Source of the DNA: Colwellia sp. MB3u-41 | GTDB lineage: Bacteria > Pseudomonadota > Gammaproteobacteria > Enterobacterales > Alteromonadaceae | Reading direction: 5' to 3' | Assembly: GCF_014076845.1 (NCBI RefSeq) | Contig: NZ_JACGUT010000047.1 | Coordinates: 372,001 to 436,000, forward strand | DNA: 64,000 nt | In this document: one piece after another, positions 14,853 to 22,828 of the stretch | How the letters are laid out: each line of letters opens with the position of its first letter | Position numbering within the stretch: position 1 is the stretch's first letter | Made by a program: the position numbers and the translations under genes | Notes under the pieces: generated by a model | What the model was told of the DNA's origin: nothing | What the model saw: the letters and a program-made list of their open reading frames with translations, nothing else | Database searches by the model: none

Positions 14853-15860
14853 ATGAAAAAGCTTAAAAAAATTCAAGATGGTATTTGGAAAACTGACTCC
14901 GATAAAACACCTTATCAATTAGACTGTCGTCCTAGAGGGCATAATGGAAAACGGTTTAAAAAGGCATTCTTAACACTAGGTGAAGCAAGACGTTTTTTGA
15001 ACCATAAAATATCAGAACAAAATAACTTGAAGGATTGGGAACCTGACCCAGAAGACGATAGACGTTTAAGTGATTTAATAGAGTTATGGAATAAACTCCA
15101 TGGTAAAAGCTTGAATGATATTGGTAAAAGGTTACCGAAAATGAAAGCCGCTTGTAAAAGCTTAGATAATCCAATAGCACGAAAATTAACTCCAACAGAT
15201 TGGGCAAATTATCGAGCTGATAGGCTTGAAACAGTTTCAATAAAAACTGTTAACAATGATCAAAGTTACATTAATGCAATGTTCAACGAGCTAATTAGAT
15301 TAAACGAAATCAATACAAATCCAATTAAAAATATAAGATCACTAAAATACAAACAGCCTGAAATGGGTTTCCTAGAACCATCTGAAATACCAATGCTATT
15401 AGAAGAGTTAAAAAAATCTAGAAATAAAAGCACTTATTACGTAGCAAAAATTGCACTTTCAACAGGTGCCAGATGGAGTGAAGCTGAAAGCTTAACAGAC
15501 AAACAAATATCTAATAACCGTATAACATTTACCAATACAAAAGGTGGTAAAAATAGAACAATTCCTATATCGCAAAAACTTGCTGATGAAATACCAATGA
15601 TTAAGGGAAAGTTGTTTTCTAGTTGTATAGGTTCATTCAGAAAAGCAATTATTCGAGCAGGAGTTCTTCTACCGAAAGGACAATCTACTCATGTTTTAAG
15701 ACATACCTTTGCTAGTCACTTTATGATGAATGGCGGCAACATTCTGGTTTTACAACAGACTCTAGGTCATGCAAGCATCAACGATACGATGAAATATTCA
15801 CACTTTAGCCAAACACATCTAGAGGATGTTATTAAATTTAATCCCTTGTATGAGCCATAA
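14853..15860 (+). CDS. Tyrosine recombinase/phage integrase (P2-like)
   Basis: This 335-residue site-specific recombinase shows the full catalytic set: R in STGARWSEAE (about 207), H-x-x-R in HVLRHTFASH (about 280-284), H in LGHAS (about 306) and the nucleophile Y in MKYSHFS (about 315). The N-terminal part carries a small arm-binding segment (CRPRGHNGKRFKKAF) and a SAM-like core-binding domain. Most filamentous phages rely on host XerCD, so a dedicated integrase next to an inovirus module is notable. It may integrate the prophage or the whole ssrA island 1. Confidence 0.9.
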   Translation: MKKLKKIQDGIWKTDSDKTPYQLDCRPRGHNGKRFKKAFLTLGEARRFLNHKISEQNNLKDWEPDPEDDRRLSDLIELWNKLHGKSLNDIGKRLPKMKAACKSLDNPIARKLTPTDWANYRADRLETVSIKTVNNDQSYINAMFNELIRLNEINTNPIKNIRSLKYKQPEMGFLEPSEIPMLLEELKKSRNKSTYYVAKIALSTGARWSEAESLTDKQISNNRITFTNTKGGKNRTIPISQKLADEIPMIKGKLFSSCIGSFRKAIIRAGVLLPKGQSTHVLRHTFASHFMMNGGNILVLQQTLGHASINDTMKYSHFSQTHLEDVIKFNPLYEP

Positions 15861-15942
15861 CATTTACTTTTTCCTTTACTTTTCATAGATTACCCTTATA
15901 TTTCTCTGCTTAAATTTTAATATAAACTTAAAGGATTATTTA

Positions 15943-17013
15943 ATGTTATTTGGACAAATTGAAATTAACATACAAAACACTACATTGTTAATAGCATTTC
16001 TAGCTATTGTTTTTCCATTTCTATTGAATATTCTTGCGAGAAAAGATAAGAAAAAGGAATTAAGGCAAAAAAGTATTGAATTACTTATTAGTCTTGAAAA
16101 TCATCAGGACAAATCTAGTTTCGAACATATATATGCAAAAAATGATTGCTTACGAACAATGACAGATTTCAAAGGTGACGTTAGTTTTTACGAACATTTA
16201 AAGAAATTTAAAGATCCTATAAAATCTTTAGAAACATATAAAAAGTTTGGTCTTAGAATCAATGATTTTCCTGAGAACGCTAAATTAAAAAACCGACTAG
16301 AAGCAGTTTTTAAATTTCTATTACTATTTACTCTTAGTAGTTGCTTGTTACCTATTTTGAGTCAAACGACTTTCAATAATTATTCAACATTGAGTAATGA
16401 ATTAGATAAAAGTAATAAAAAAGAATCCAAAGGCTTACTCCAAGGAAAGATGATTATCACAAGCAAAAGTGAGTGGGTAATAGATGCTAATAGTTCAACA
16501 TTAAGTTTAAATGGAAGACCAGTAATTTCTTTAGATAAAGTAGCTAATAACCTGACTCCCCCTACTATCAGCATATCAGAAGCTTCCCCAAAAGAACCTG
16601 ACCAAAATAGTAAAAAACAGGAAATAAATATAGTTGATTATTTTTCGGAAGGTAAGAAATTCATTCACTTTTCTGTATTGATAATATCAGTAATATTATC
16701 ATTTATTGCCCAAATATTTTTGTTCGTTTTAATTATTGGTTCATTAATTAAGGCAATGGATTATTTACTTGAACCCTCTGACACTATTAGAAAGGGAATA
16801 GAGTTTGAGAACGCGCCCATCAATAAAACAACTATTAAATCAGGTAACTTACAGACAAATGCTAAAGAGAAAACTAAGTTTTCAAGTTGGTATAAAACCA
16901 TATTTTTTGGTATTTGGTTTGGTTTTAAGTGGCTATTTCTATCCACAGAAAAATCAATCTCATCTTTAAACAGTTATCGTAAGTCCGCGGTTGATGCGTA
17001 TTTAGGAAGATAA
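15943..17013 (+). CDS. Large membrane protein of unknown function at the right end of island 1
   Basis: This 356-residue protein has hydrophobic segments at about residues 13-32 (TLLIAFLAIVFPFLLNIL), 124-141 and 242-275 (SVLIISVILSFIAQIFLF). There is also a short hydrophobic stretch near 322-334. Between the second and third is a 100-residue extracytoplasmic domain, and between the first and second a basic helical cytosolic domain. I recognise no family. It lies 82 bp after the integrase and 200 bp before the right attachment site. Cargo at this position is often defence-related, but that is inference. Confidence 0.55.
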   Translation: MLFGQIEINIQNTTLLIAFLAIVFPFLLNILARKDKKKELRQKSIELLISLENHQDKSSFEHIYAKNDCLRTMTDFKGDVSFYEHLKKFKDPIKSLETYKKFGLRINDFPENAKLKNRLEAVFKFLLLFTLSSCLLPILSQTTFNNYSTLSNELDKSNKKESKGLLQGKMIITSKSEWVIDANSSTLSLNGRPVISLDKVANNLTPPTISISEASPKEPDQNSKKQEINIVDYFSEGKKFIHFSVLIISVILSFIAQIFLFVLIIGSLIKAMDYLLEPSDTIRKGIEFENAPINKTTIKSGNLQTNAKEKTKFSSWYKTIFFGIWFGFKWLFLSTEKSISSLNSYRKSAVDAYLGR

Positions 17014-17050
17014 GTCGTTTTTATTAATGTAGTTTGATTCAAAAAAATAC

Positions 17051-17069
17051 GGACGTTGGTTCGATTCCC
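17051..17069 (+). repeat. Second, imperfect copy of the ssrA T-arm (att-like)
   Basis: GGACGTTGGTTCGATTCCC matches 17 of 19 bases of ssrA 4485-4503 (GGACGGGGGTTCGATTCCC). It lies 150 bp left of the exact attachment repeat and might mark the end of a separately integrated or decayed element within island 1. Confidence 0.5.
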
Positions 17070-17218
17070 TAATGAGCAATCGAACTGACTATGAATCATA
17101 AATAAGTACCACATTAGTACAACACACTTTTAACAAACACAGATAAAGACTAACACCACATAACAGTAACCGATTGATATTATTGTAAGTTGTTGTTTTT
17201 GCTGGGTCGTTAACAGGG

Positions 17219-17240
17219 TCGATTCCCCCCCGCTCCACCA
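17219..17240 (+). repeat. Central attachment site (exact 22-bp ssrA 3'-end repeat)
   Basis: An exact copy of ssrA 4495-4516 ending in CCACCA. It is the right boundary of island 1 and the left boundary of island 2, whose integrase starts 162 bp further on. Confidence 0.8.
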
Positions 17241-17251
17241 CACAATGAATT

Positions 17252-17278
17252 AAAGACGTCCTAGGACGTCTTTTTTTT
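17252..17278. terminator. Rho-independent terminator after the central attachment site
   Basis: AAAGACGTCCTAGGACGTCTTT is a perfect 22-bp palindrome followed by TTTTT. It isolates the island 2 integrase from upstream transcription and may originally have been an ssrA-type terminator. Confidence 0.75.
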
Positions 17279-17401
17279 CACTTTAAATCAGTGACTTAGC
17301 CATAATAGCGTCTATTAACCTCCATTACTGTTTTACGACATCCAAGTTTTTTAGTAACATTAGATGTAACACCAGCCCAGTGTTACTAAAATGGAAATAT
17401 T

Positions 17402-18637
17402 ATGGCTCGCATCGTTAAACCTCTAACAAATACCGAAGTTAAAAACGCTAAAGCTAAGGATAAGGAGTTTAACCTTGCTGATGGCGAAGGTTTATCATTA
17501 AGGGTAAAGCCAAATGGCTCTAAAAACTGGATTTTTAATTACACACATCCAGTATCAAATAAGCGGGCGAACATTGGTTTTGGTATTTACCCCGAAGTAA
17601 CACTTGCAATTGCAAGAGACAAACGACTTAACGCAAGATCTCTCCTCGCTAAAGATATAGACCCTAAAACACATAAAGCCGAAGCCATTAAACAAAAAAA
17701 AGAAGTCTTATCTAATACTTTCATCAATGTAGCAAGTAACTGGTTTGAAGTTAAAAAAACTTCAGTTAGTCAAGATTATGGGCTAGATGTATGGCGCTCT
17801 TTAGAGCTACATATATTACCTTCTATTGGTAAATATCCGTTAACAGAAATCACCGCACCTTTGGTGATCTCTATAATGAAGCCTATAGCTGCTAAAGGTA
17901 GTCTTGAAACAGTCAAACGCCTATCACAGCGTTTAAACGAAATTATGACCTATGCCGTTAACACTGGTCTTATTCATGCCAACCCATTATCAGGCATTAA
18001 AGCCGCTTTCGAAAAGCCAAAAAAGCAAAATATGCCTACACTCGCAGCTGATCAACTTCCTGAATTAATGACAGCATTAAGTCGAGCTAGCATAAAAATA
18101 GTCACTAGAACGTTAATAGAATGGCAGTTACATACGATGACCCGACCAGGTGAAGCCGCTGCGACCAAATGGAATGAGATTGATTTTGAAAACAAGCTAT
18201 GGAACATTCCTGCTGAACGTATGAAAAAGAAACGCCCTCATACAATTCCATTATCTGTGCAAGCTTTAGGCTTATTATCGAGTATCAAACCCATATCAGG
18301 TCACAGAGAGTATGTATTCCCTGCAGATCGCAGCCCAAGAGATCACGCTAATAAAGAAACAGCCAATGCTGCGTTAAAACGAATGGGCTTTAAAGGAAGA
18401 CTAGTTGCTCATGGTATGCGTGCACTTGCTAGTACTACCCTAAACGAACAGGGGTTTGATCCTGATGTAATTGAATCTGCACTTGCTCATGTAGATAAGA
18501 ATAAAGTACGCAGGGCTTATAACCGTGCTGAATACATTGAACGACGTAAAGACATGATGACTTGGTGGTCACAACATATTGAAACAGCCGCTACAGGAAA
18601 TATGAGTTTAGCAAATAAACTATCAGTGCATTCGTAA
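17402..18637 (+). CDS. P4-type tyrosine integrase of island 2
   Basis: This 411-residue integrase carries the DUF4102 N-terminal arm-binding domain (LTNTEVKNAKAKDKEFNLAD, GLSLRVKPNGSKNWIFNY). A SAM-like domain and the catalytic domain follow, with R in HTMTRPGEAA, H-x-x-R in HGMRALASTTL, H in ALAHVDKNK and the tyrosine in VRRAYNRAEY. This family inserts islands into tRNA and ssrA 3' ends. The sequence GTAACACCAG occurs both just upstream (17370-17379) and near the island's right end (24736-24750), as expected for arm-type binding sites. It converges on the CRISPR mini-array. Confidence 0.93.
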   Translation: MARIVKPLTNTEVKNAKAKDKEFNLADGEGLSLRVKPNGSKNWIFNYTHPVSNKRANIGFGIYPEVTLAIARDKRLNARSLLAKDIDPKTHKAEAIKQKKEVLSNTFINVASNWFEVKKTSVSQDYGLDVWRSLELHILPSIGKYPLTEITAPLVISIMKPIAAKGSLETVKRLSQRLNEIMTYAVNTGLIHANPLSGIKAAFEKPKKQNMPTLAADQLPELMTALSRASIKIVTRTLIEWQLHTMTRPGEAAATKWNEIDFENKLWNIPAERMKKKRPHTIPLSVQALGLLSSIKPISGHREYVFPADRSPRDHANKETANAALKRMGFKGRLVAHGMRALASTTLNEQGFDPDVIESALAHVDKNKVRRAYNRAEYIERRKDMMTWWSQHIETAATGNMSLANKLSVHS

Positions 18638-18670
18638 GCACAAAATAGAATAAGGCAAAGCCAAGTTAAA

Positions 18671-18938
18671 CTTTTATGCTACCTGTGTGGCAGTGAACTA
18701 TTGTCTTTACCCCAGAGTCGCAATTAATTATTTCTAAACAGCCTTTGCGACAGTGAACATGTGATACTTTTACGGGCTGTGAAGTTTACATTTATAAGCT
18801 GCCTGTGCGGCAGTGAACCATCTTTAACAACTGCTATCTCTATATCTGCTTTTCTAAGCTGCCTGTGCGGCAGTGAACCTCACTTTGCTGGACGAATTGT
18901 TCGCTGGCTTTTTCTAAGCTGCCTGTGCGGCAGTGAAC
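18671..18938 (-). CRISPR. Orphan type I-F CRISPR mini-array (5 repeats, 4 spacers)
   Basis: Five 28-bp repeats at 18671, 18731, 18791, 18851 and 18911 are separated by four spacers of exactly 32 bp. In crRNA sense (minus strand) the consensus begins GTTCACTGCCGCACAGGCAG and ends CTTAGAAA, the type I-F repeat with its CTGCCGCACAGGCAG stem. The two repeats at 18851 and 18911 are perfect, that at 18791 has one change and the two at the low-coordinate end are degenerate. The leader side is therefore at 18939 and transcription runs leftward. No cas gene is seen in the window. The expected leader is replaced by the coding frame of a truncated Rep-like gene. Confidence 0.92.
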
Positions 18939-19260
18939 GAATAGCCATATCAGGTGTTGTTGTTGTTGGTTTTTTAGTCGAGATGGAAATACCAATACTA
19001 TATAACCATGCTCCTAACCACCCTTTAATCTCTTTCAGTGCTTCTACTGAGGTAACAGGAAATACGACCGTTAAATAATCAATAGCTGTCATCATTTTTG
19101 TGACATTATTTTGCGGACAATGTGTCTGCATTAAATACCCTAAGTAGTCAAAGCTACAGGCGTTACTTTCACTGACGTTATAACTATTAACTGTCTGTAA
19201 ATAAGATCCAGTGGTGATCTGACTAGGTTCAAAGGAGTTCTTTTTCAGAAGTGTATTCAT
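18880..19260 (-). pseudogene. Truncated Rep-like gene running into the CRISPR array
   Basis: The 126-residue frame begins MNTLLKKNSFEPSQITTG and contains AIDYLTVVFPVTSVEALKEI. The latter resembles the N-terminal strand of replication initiation factor (Rep_trans-like) proteins of small satellites and inoviruses. The family is normally three or more times longer. Here the frame enters the first repeat after DMAI (RSLPHRQL is translated repeat) and stops in the first spacer. The gene starts 1 bp after the alpA stop, with GGGGAT upstream, so it was a functional second gene of an alpA-rep operon. The assignment to Rep is moderate. Confidence 0.55.
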
Positions 19261-19261
19261 C

Positions 19262-19527
19262 TTAAATCCCCTGAACTAATTGGCTACGCTTTGCTTTAAG
19301 CTCTGCCACAAGTTCTTTGATTTGTTCTGATGAATAACCAGCGCACATTGCCGCAAGGACGGCTTGAGTTTCGTGTTCTATCCAACCGACGGCACGATGG
19401 CCTCCGAGAGAAATAGGCTCAGGCATTAAACCTTCGTTTATTCGAGTGTATAAAGTAGATTTTTATAACCTGTTTGGTGAAGTAATTCAGGTTGGCGTTG
19501 TATTCTTATTTGGGCTATTTGAGCCAT
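19262..19527 (-). pseudogene. alpA: AlpA-family phage/satellite regulator with a frameshift
   Basis: The frame starts MAQIAQIRIQRQPELLHQTG and then shifts within a run of A (TATAAAAATCT). The other frame continues STLYTRINEGLMPEPISLG, then GHRAVGWIEHE and AVLAAMCAGYSSEQIKEL. Together they form a canonical AlpA helix-turn-helix protein (xLPEVLxxTGxSRSTLYxxIxxGxFPxPIxLGxRAVGW) of about 87 residues. One missing base in the A-run explains the break, so a sequencing error or slippage-prone site is possible. AlpA proteins control excision and gene expression in satellites and cryptic prophages. It is followed 1 bp later by the Rep-like remnant. Confidence 0.8.
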
Positions 19528-19576
19528 GTTCGATCCTTAATGGAATTTGAAAACATGACTAAATTACTAAGCTGAT

Positions 19577-19603
19577 CGGATCGACCTGCGCGCAGGTGAT
19601 CCG
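19577..19603. promoter_or_regulatory. Long inverted repeat upstream of alpA
   Basis: CGGATC-GA-CCTGC-GC-GCAGG-T-GATCCG is an almost perfect 27-bp inverted repeat in the 92-bp gap between alpA and the 259-residue gene. It is 50 bp before the alpA start and could be an operator or a terminator of the upstream gene (no long T-run). Confidence 0.5.
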
Positions 19604-19619
19604 TTTGACTAAATTAATT

Positions 19620-20399
19620 CTATTTTTTTAAACATTGATAGAAAAAAGTTGCAGTTAATTTAAAGCCCATTAAGTTATCAGGCTGTGCTGGGCTTCCATA
19701 GAGGTTACCTTCAATTGTTAATCTATCATTAATATTTTTTTGTATTTCTTCTTCTGATATTTTACCAAGACGTACATCATCTTCAGCCATCTCTAACAGC
19801 CACATGTTCGCAGCATCTTCCCCCTCTCTCTTGCGCCAGGGAAATTCTTTCCTGTTCTTTTTATATTCACAATCTTCAATGTATTTTTTATTCGCCCATG
19901 TTTTAAGATCATTTTTATATTCCTTCAACATTTCTATGTCAATATTGCTGACGGCTTCATACCTTTTATTAGCTGTTTCTTTAGCACCTTTAGTAATAAA
20001 CACATCCTTAATGCCCCGTACCGTCCTTTGTTTTTCAATAAGTAGCCCAAGCATTCTTTCAAGATTGAATAAGCCAGAATCTCTGAGTATTACAGATAAA
20101 TCGTGTACTAAAACTTTATCCATTTTATAATGATTGTTTTCTACCTTCGTTAATTCTATATCTGCCATTAACAACTTTTCGTAAAGTATTGCTTGAGCTA
20201 AAACAATACCTTTTTCTTGGGTTGCTGCTTTAATCTTTTTAGAAAACTCATTCCTAGCATAACTATCAGCTGCGCCAACAAGTGATGTTGGTTCTATGGG
20301 TTCAACAAGAGTTTTGTGGACAGGTTTGATAAAGATCACTAACGATTTAATATCGTCTCTTCGTTTCTCTTGGCGCTGTTTTTTAGTCAACTGAGCCAT
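19620..20399 (-). CDS. Soluble charged protein (259 aa), unknown, island 2
   Basis: The protein starts MAQLTKKQRQEKRRDDIKSL, a strongly basic N-terminus followed by helical, lysine- and glutamate-rich sequence. A short FPWRKREGEDAANMWLLEMAED region and a C-terminal hydrophobic end (NLMGFKLTATFFYQCLKK) follow. There is no signal peptide or membrane helix and no recognised domain. It lies between alpA and the Fic gene, all on the minus strand. A DNA-binding or replication-related satellite function is possible, but nothing in the sequence proves it. Confidence 0.55.
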   Translation of the reverse strand: MAQLTKKQRQEKRRDDIKSLVIFIKPVHKTLVEPIEPTSLVGAADSYARNEFSKKIKAATQEKGIVLAQAILYEKLLMADIELTKVENNHYKMDKVLVHDLSVILRDSGLFNLERMLGLLIEKQRTVRGIKDVFITKGAKETANKRYEAVSNIDIEMLKEYKNDLKTWANKKYIEDCEYKKNRKEFPWRKREGEDAANMWLLEMAEDDVRLGKISEEEIQKNINDRLTIEGNLYGSPAQPDNLMGFKLTATFFYQCLKK

Positions 20400-20490
20400 A
20401 TTTATTGATTACCCCTAATACAATAAGTTAAGTACACTATAATAAATCGAATTCCTTTAAATCTCAAAATTGATTTAATCACCTCAATGA

Positions 20491-21978
20491 TTATTCAGGT
20501 GGTGGGGTGAACTTAAATTTTCGTATTACTTTGTTAAACGTTGGCACACCTTCATCCGGCAATAGGTTTGCCTTGTGCTCTTCAAGCGTCTCTCTAGAGT
20601 CCCCATAGGAATCCCAGTCGATTGATGCTGAATAATGCTGTAGTTGGTAAAACACTTTCGCAATGGTTGCGAACTTACCTGATCTGGTCGCTTTTCTTAA
20701 TCCGTTGAGGTAGCTGTCTCTATGAACTGTCGGTACGATAATTTTATGTAGATCTACAGAGTGCAATTCCCGATTCATCATGATGCGTGATAATCGACCA
20801 TTACCATCATCAAATGGGTGACACTCAGAAATAATGAATTGCATAAAAATAGCACTTTCAAGACCTTTGGGGAGGGTTATATATATATCAAAGGCTTTAG
20901 TTAGCGTGCCGACTAGCTCGCTTGGGTGCACAAACACACTGCTACCTGCTTTGTTAACACGTTCTTTAAATTTACCAGGGCGTTTATTTTTTCTTTCGCG
21001 CATAAAATCAAAATGTGACTGTTGAAGCGCTTCAATTAGTTCGTCTGCTGTAGAGGGGGTAACACTCATGCTTTGTAGGTCACTTACTTGATTGAAAACA
21101 GCCAAAACATCGTGACTGTCTTCGTGCCTTTCATGAACCGTGCTACCGGTGAATACTATTTCTTCTGCTTCATCTATTTCAAACTCAGTTCCTTCGATAA
21201 AATTTGAAAAATAGCTTTCAAAAAAGGCGAGGTGTTTCCAACTGCTTTTATTGTAAGTATACGGGACCGCTTCTAAGTTACATCTTAGCAAGTAATCAGC
21301 AAGTGATTGAAATAGGTCTATTCGCCCTACATCGAATGGAGTGTTTTGTGATGTGGCAATCGCTATTTCACTTTCTAATATGCCACCATAAGGGTGGGTT
21401 GAAAGTAGTGAGCTAATGATGTTTTCTAGTGTTGAAAATTCATGTTCAAAGCCATATTTTATAGCAAAGGTTCGAGTCTGATCCCTTATATTGTTGAGCT
21501 CGTCTTCGCCATTTTGACGTCTTAAGACGGTGCTTAAATGTTGTTCAACCCATTCTTTCCCTAATGATTTTTTAACCTTTGTTCGACTTAGAGCAAGGTT
21601 TTCAAGGTACTGCCGTGCAGGAGATGAGCGAAAAATAGTAGGGAGAAATGGCTTTGTTAGTTCGGATGTATTTCCTGCTGAAAGTTCTATGGTAAGCATA
21701 CCGCCAATTGAGATCTTTCTTCTTGATACACCATCTTTAACGATATAAATAACGCCATCAACAGGCCTTAATTCATGTGCTGTTCGGTAGGCGGCAATAG
21801 CGCTGGGGAATAAGTAATTTACAATCTCATGCCATTTGGAGTATACGATTTTTTCTACATCAGCATAAGAAGCATCAGTGTATATTCCACGATATATTCT
21901 GATTAACTCCCCTTTTTTTACTTTGGCGATAAGCGAGCGACTTGTATCATCAGACGTTGAAAAATAGAGTTTGGCCAT
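20491..21978 (-). CDS. Fic-domain protein with AbiEi-like N-terminal domain
   Basis: Fic enzymes transfer AMP or related groups from nucleotides to target proteins. The catalytic motif HPFDDGNGRLSR is at residues 387-398, a complete HxFxxGNGRxxR. An upstream SNFIEG at about 258-263 fits the (S/T)xxxE(G/N) inhibitory motif of class II Fic proteins, so activity should be self-restrained. The first 150 residues (AKVKKGELIRIYRGIY, AAYRTAHELRPVDGVIYIV, ISIGGMLTIEL) resemble the winged-helix plus C-terminal fold of AbiEi-type antitoxin/transcription factors. The 495-residue fusion could sense and act on host or phage targets. It is cargo of island 2. Confidence 0.8.
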   Translation of the reverse strand: MAKLYFSTSDDTSRSLIAKVKKGELIRIYRGIYTDASYADVEKIVYSKWHEIVNYLFPSAIAAYRTAHELRPVDGVIYIVKDGVSRRKISIGGMLTIELSAGNTSELTKPFLPTIFRSSPARQYLENLALSRTKVKKSLGKEWVEQHLSTVLRRQNGEDELNNIRDQTRTFAIKYGFEHEFSTLENIISSLLSTHPYGGILESEIAIATSQNTPFDVGRIDLFQSLADYLLRCNLEAVPYTYNKSSWKHLAFFESYFSNFIEGTEFEIDEAEEIVFTGSTVHERHEDSHDVLAVFNQVSDLQSMSVTPSTADELIEALQQSHFDFMRERKNKRPGKFKERVNKAGSSVFVHPSELVGTLTKAFDIYITLPKGLESAIFMQFIISECHPFDDGNGRLSRIMMNRELHSVDLHKIIVPTVHRDSYLNGLRKATRSGKFATIAKVFYQLQHYSASIDWDSYGDSRETLEEHKANLLPDEGVPTFNKVIRKFKFTPPPE

Positions 21979-22828
21979 GGTGCATCCTTATTCAGTGCGC
22001 TTTGCTATAATTCAGTAGAGCGACTATTTATTTATATCATTCAAACTTGCAGCCAGAATACACATAACACTCGAATAAGACAATTAATTACGTGTAACTA
22101 TAAAATAAGACCACTGAATAAACATAACATTAAAACAAAGGGGGGAAAGTAGCAAAGAAAGCATGCAATAATTCATCCGTATAACATTTTGGGCAATTAC
22201 ATAAGTTGTGCCACCTAATTGCACCAGAACTGCCAGTCATTATCATCTAATACTGTCACCTATTAACATTTACTGCGACCACTGAATAGCATTAGCTTTG
22301 CCACTAATAAATATGTTCACTTTGTGCGCATTGCTGATGTTAGCAACTGGTTGATCTTTATATCAAAAGATAGCCAAAAGCGGAAGTTAGCTTTTTAGTT
22401 ATTAACGCCAGTTCAGAGCCTATTGCGGTCATTCTAATTTAAATGCTTTTGTTTATTTGTACCCAAAATCTTACTAAATATTTAGCATCCGATTATGTAC
22501 ACAATCTCAAAAGCGGACATTAGAATCATCTAAGGTCCACATAAAGTAGAGTTGTTAAATCTAAGGCGCTAATGAGATAGTGCTAACCGTCACTATTGCC
22601 ACTAACCAGTCGTAAGAATCAGCAGGGGTTTGAGATTGCCTGTGGTAGGTTTAGGGCTTATAGTTAACATTACAAAATCACATTCGTCGAATAACGCAGC
22701 TTTATGAGCAAAAAAAGCATCAACCTAATTGGCAGATGCTTCTTGATGATTATCGACAACATTGGGTTACATGGGTTTATTCAGGCATACCGTCGTCGAT
22801 AATCGATTTTGATAGAGAAACTAATTTT
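21979..22828. other. Gene-free stretch in island 2
   Basis: No convincing open frame is present. There are scattered short repeats: GACCACTGAATA at about 22111 and 22277, AAGCGGA(A/C)(G/A)TTAG at about 22380 and 22513, and TGCCACTAA more than once. A GAATAAACATAACATTAAAA stretch lies at about 22116. It looks like decayed sequence. Confidence 0.5.

Noticed and set aside
17041-17075. A tRNA gene suggested by GGTTCGATTCCCT
   Set aside because: Only a T-arm-like segment is present without acceptor, D or anticodon arms; it is better explained as an ssrA attachment remnant.
18699-18910. Self-targeting of the neighbouring prophage by the spacers
   Set aside because: I looked by eye for the four spacers elsewhere in the window and saw no match; this was not an exhaustive search.
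18761-19078. Plus-strand open frame with repeated SCLCGSE motifs
   Set aside because: It is only the CRISPR repeats and spacers read in translation; the 60-bp period and repeat structure explain it.
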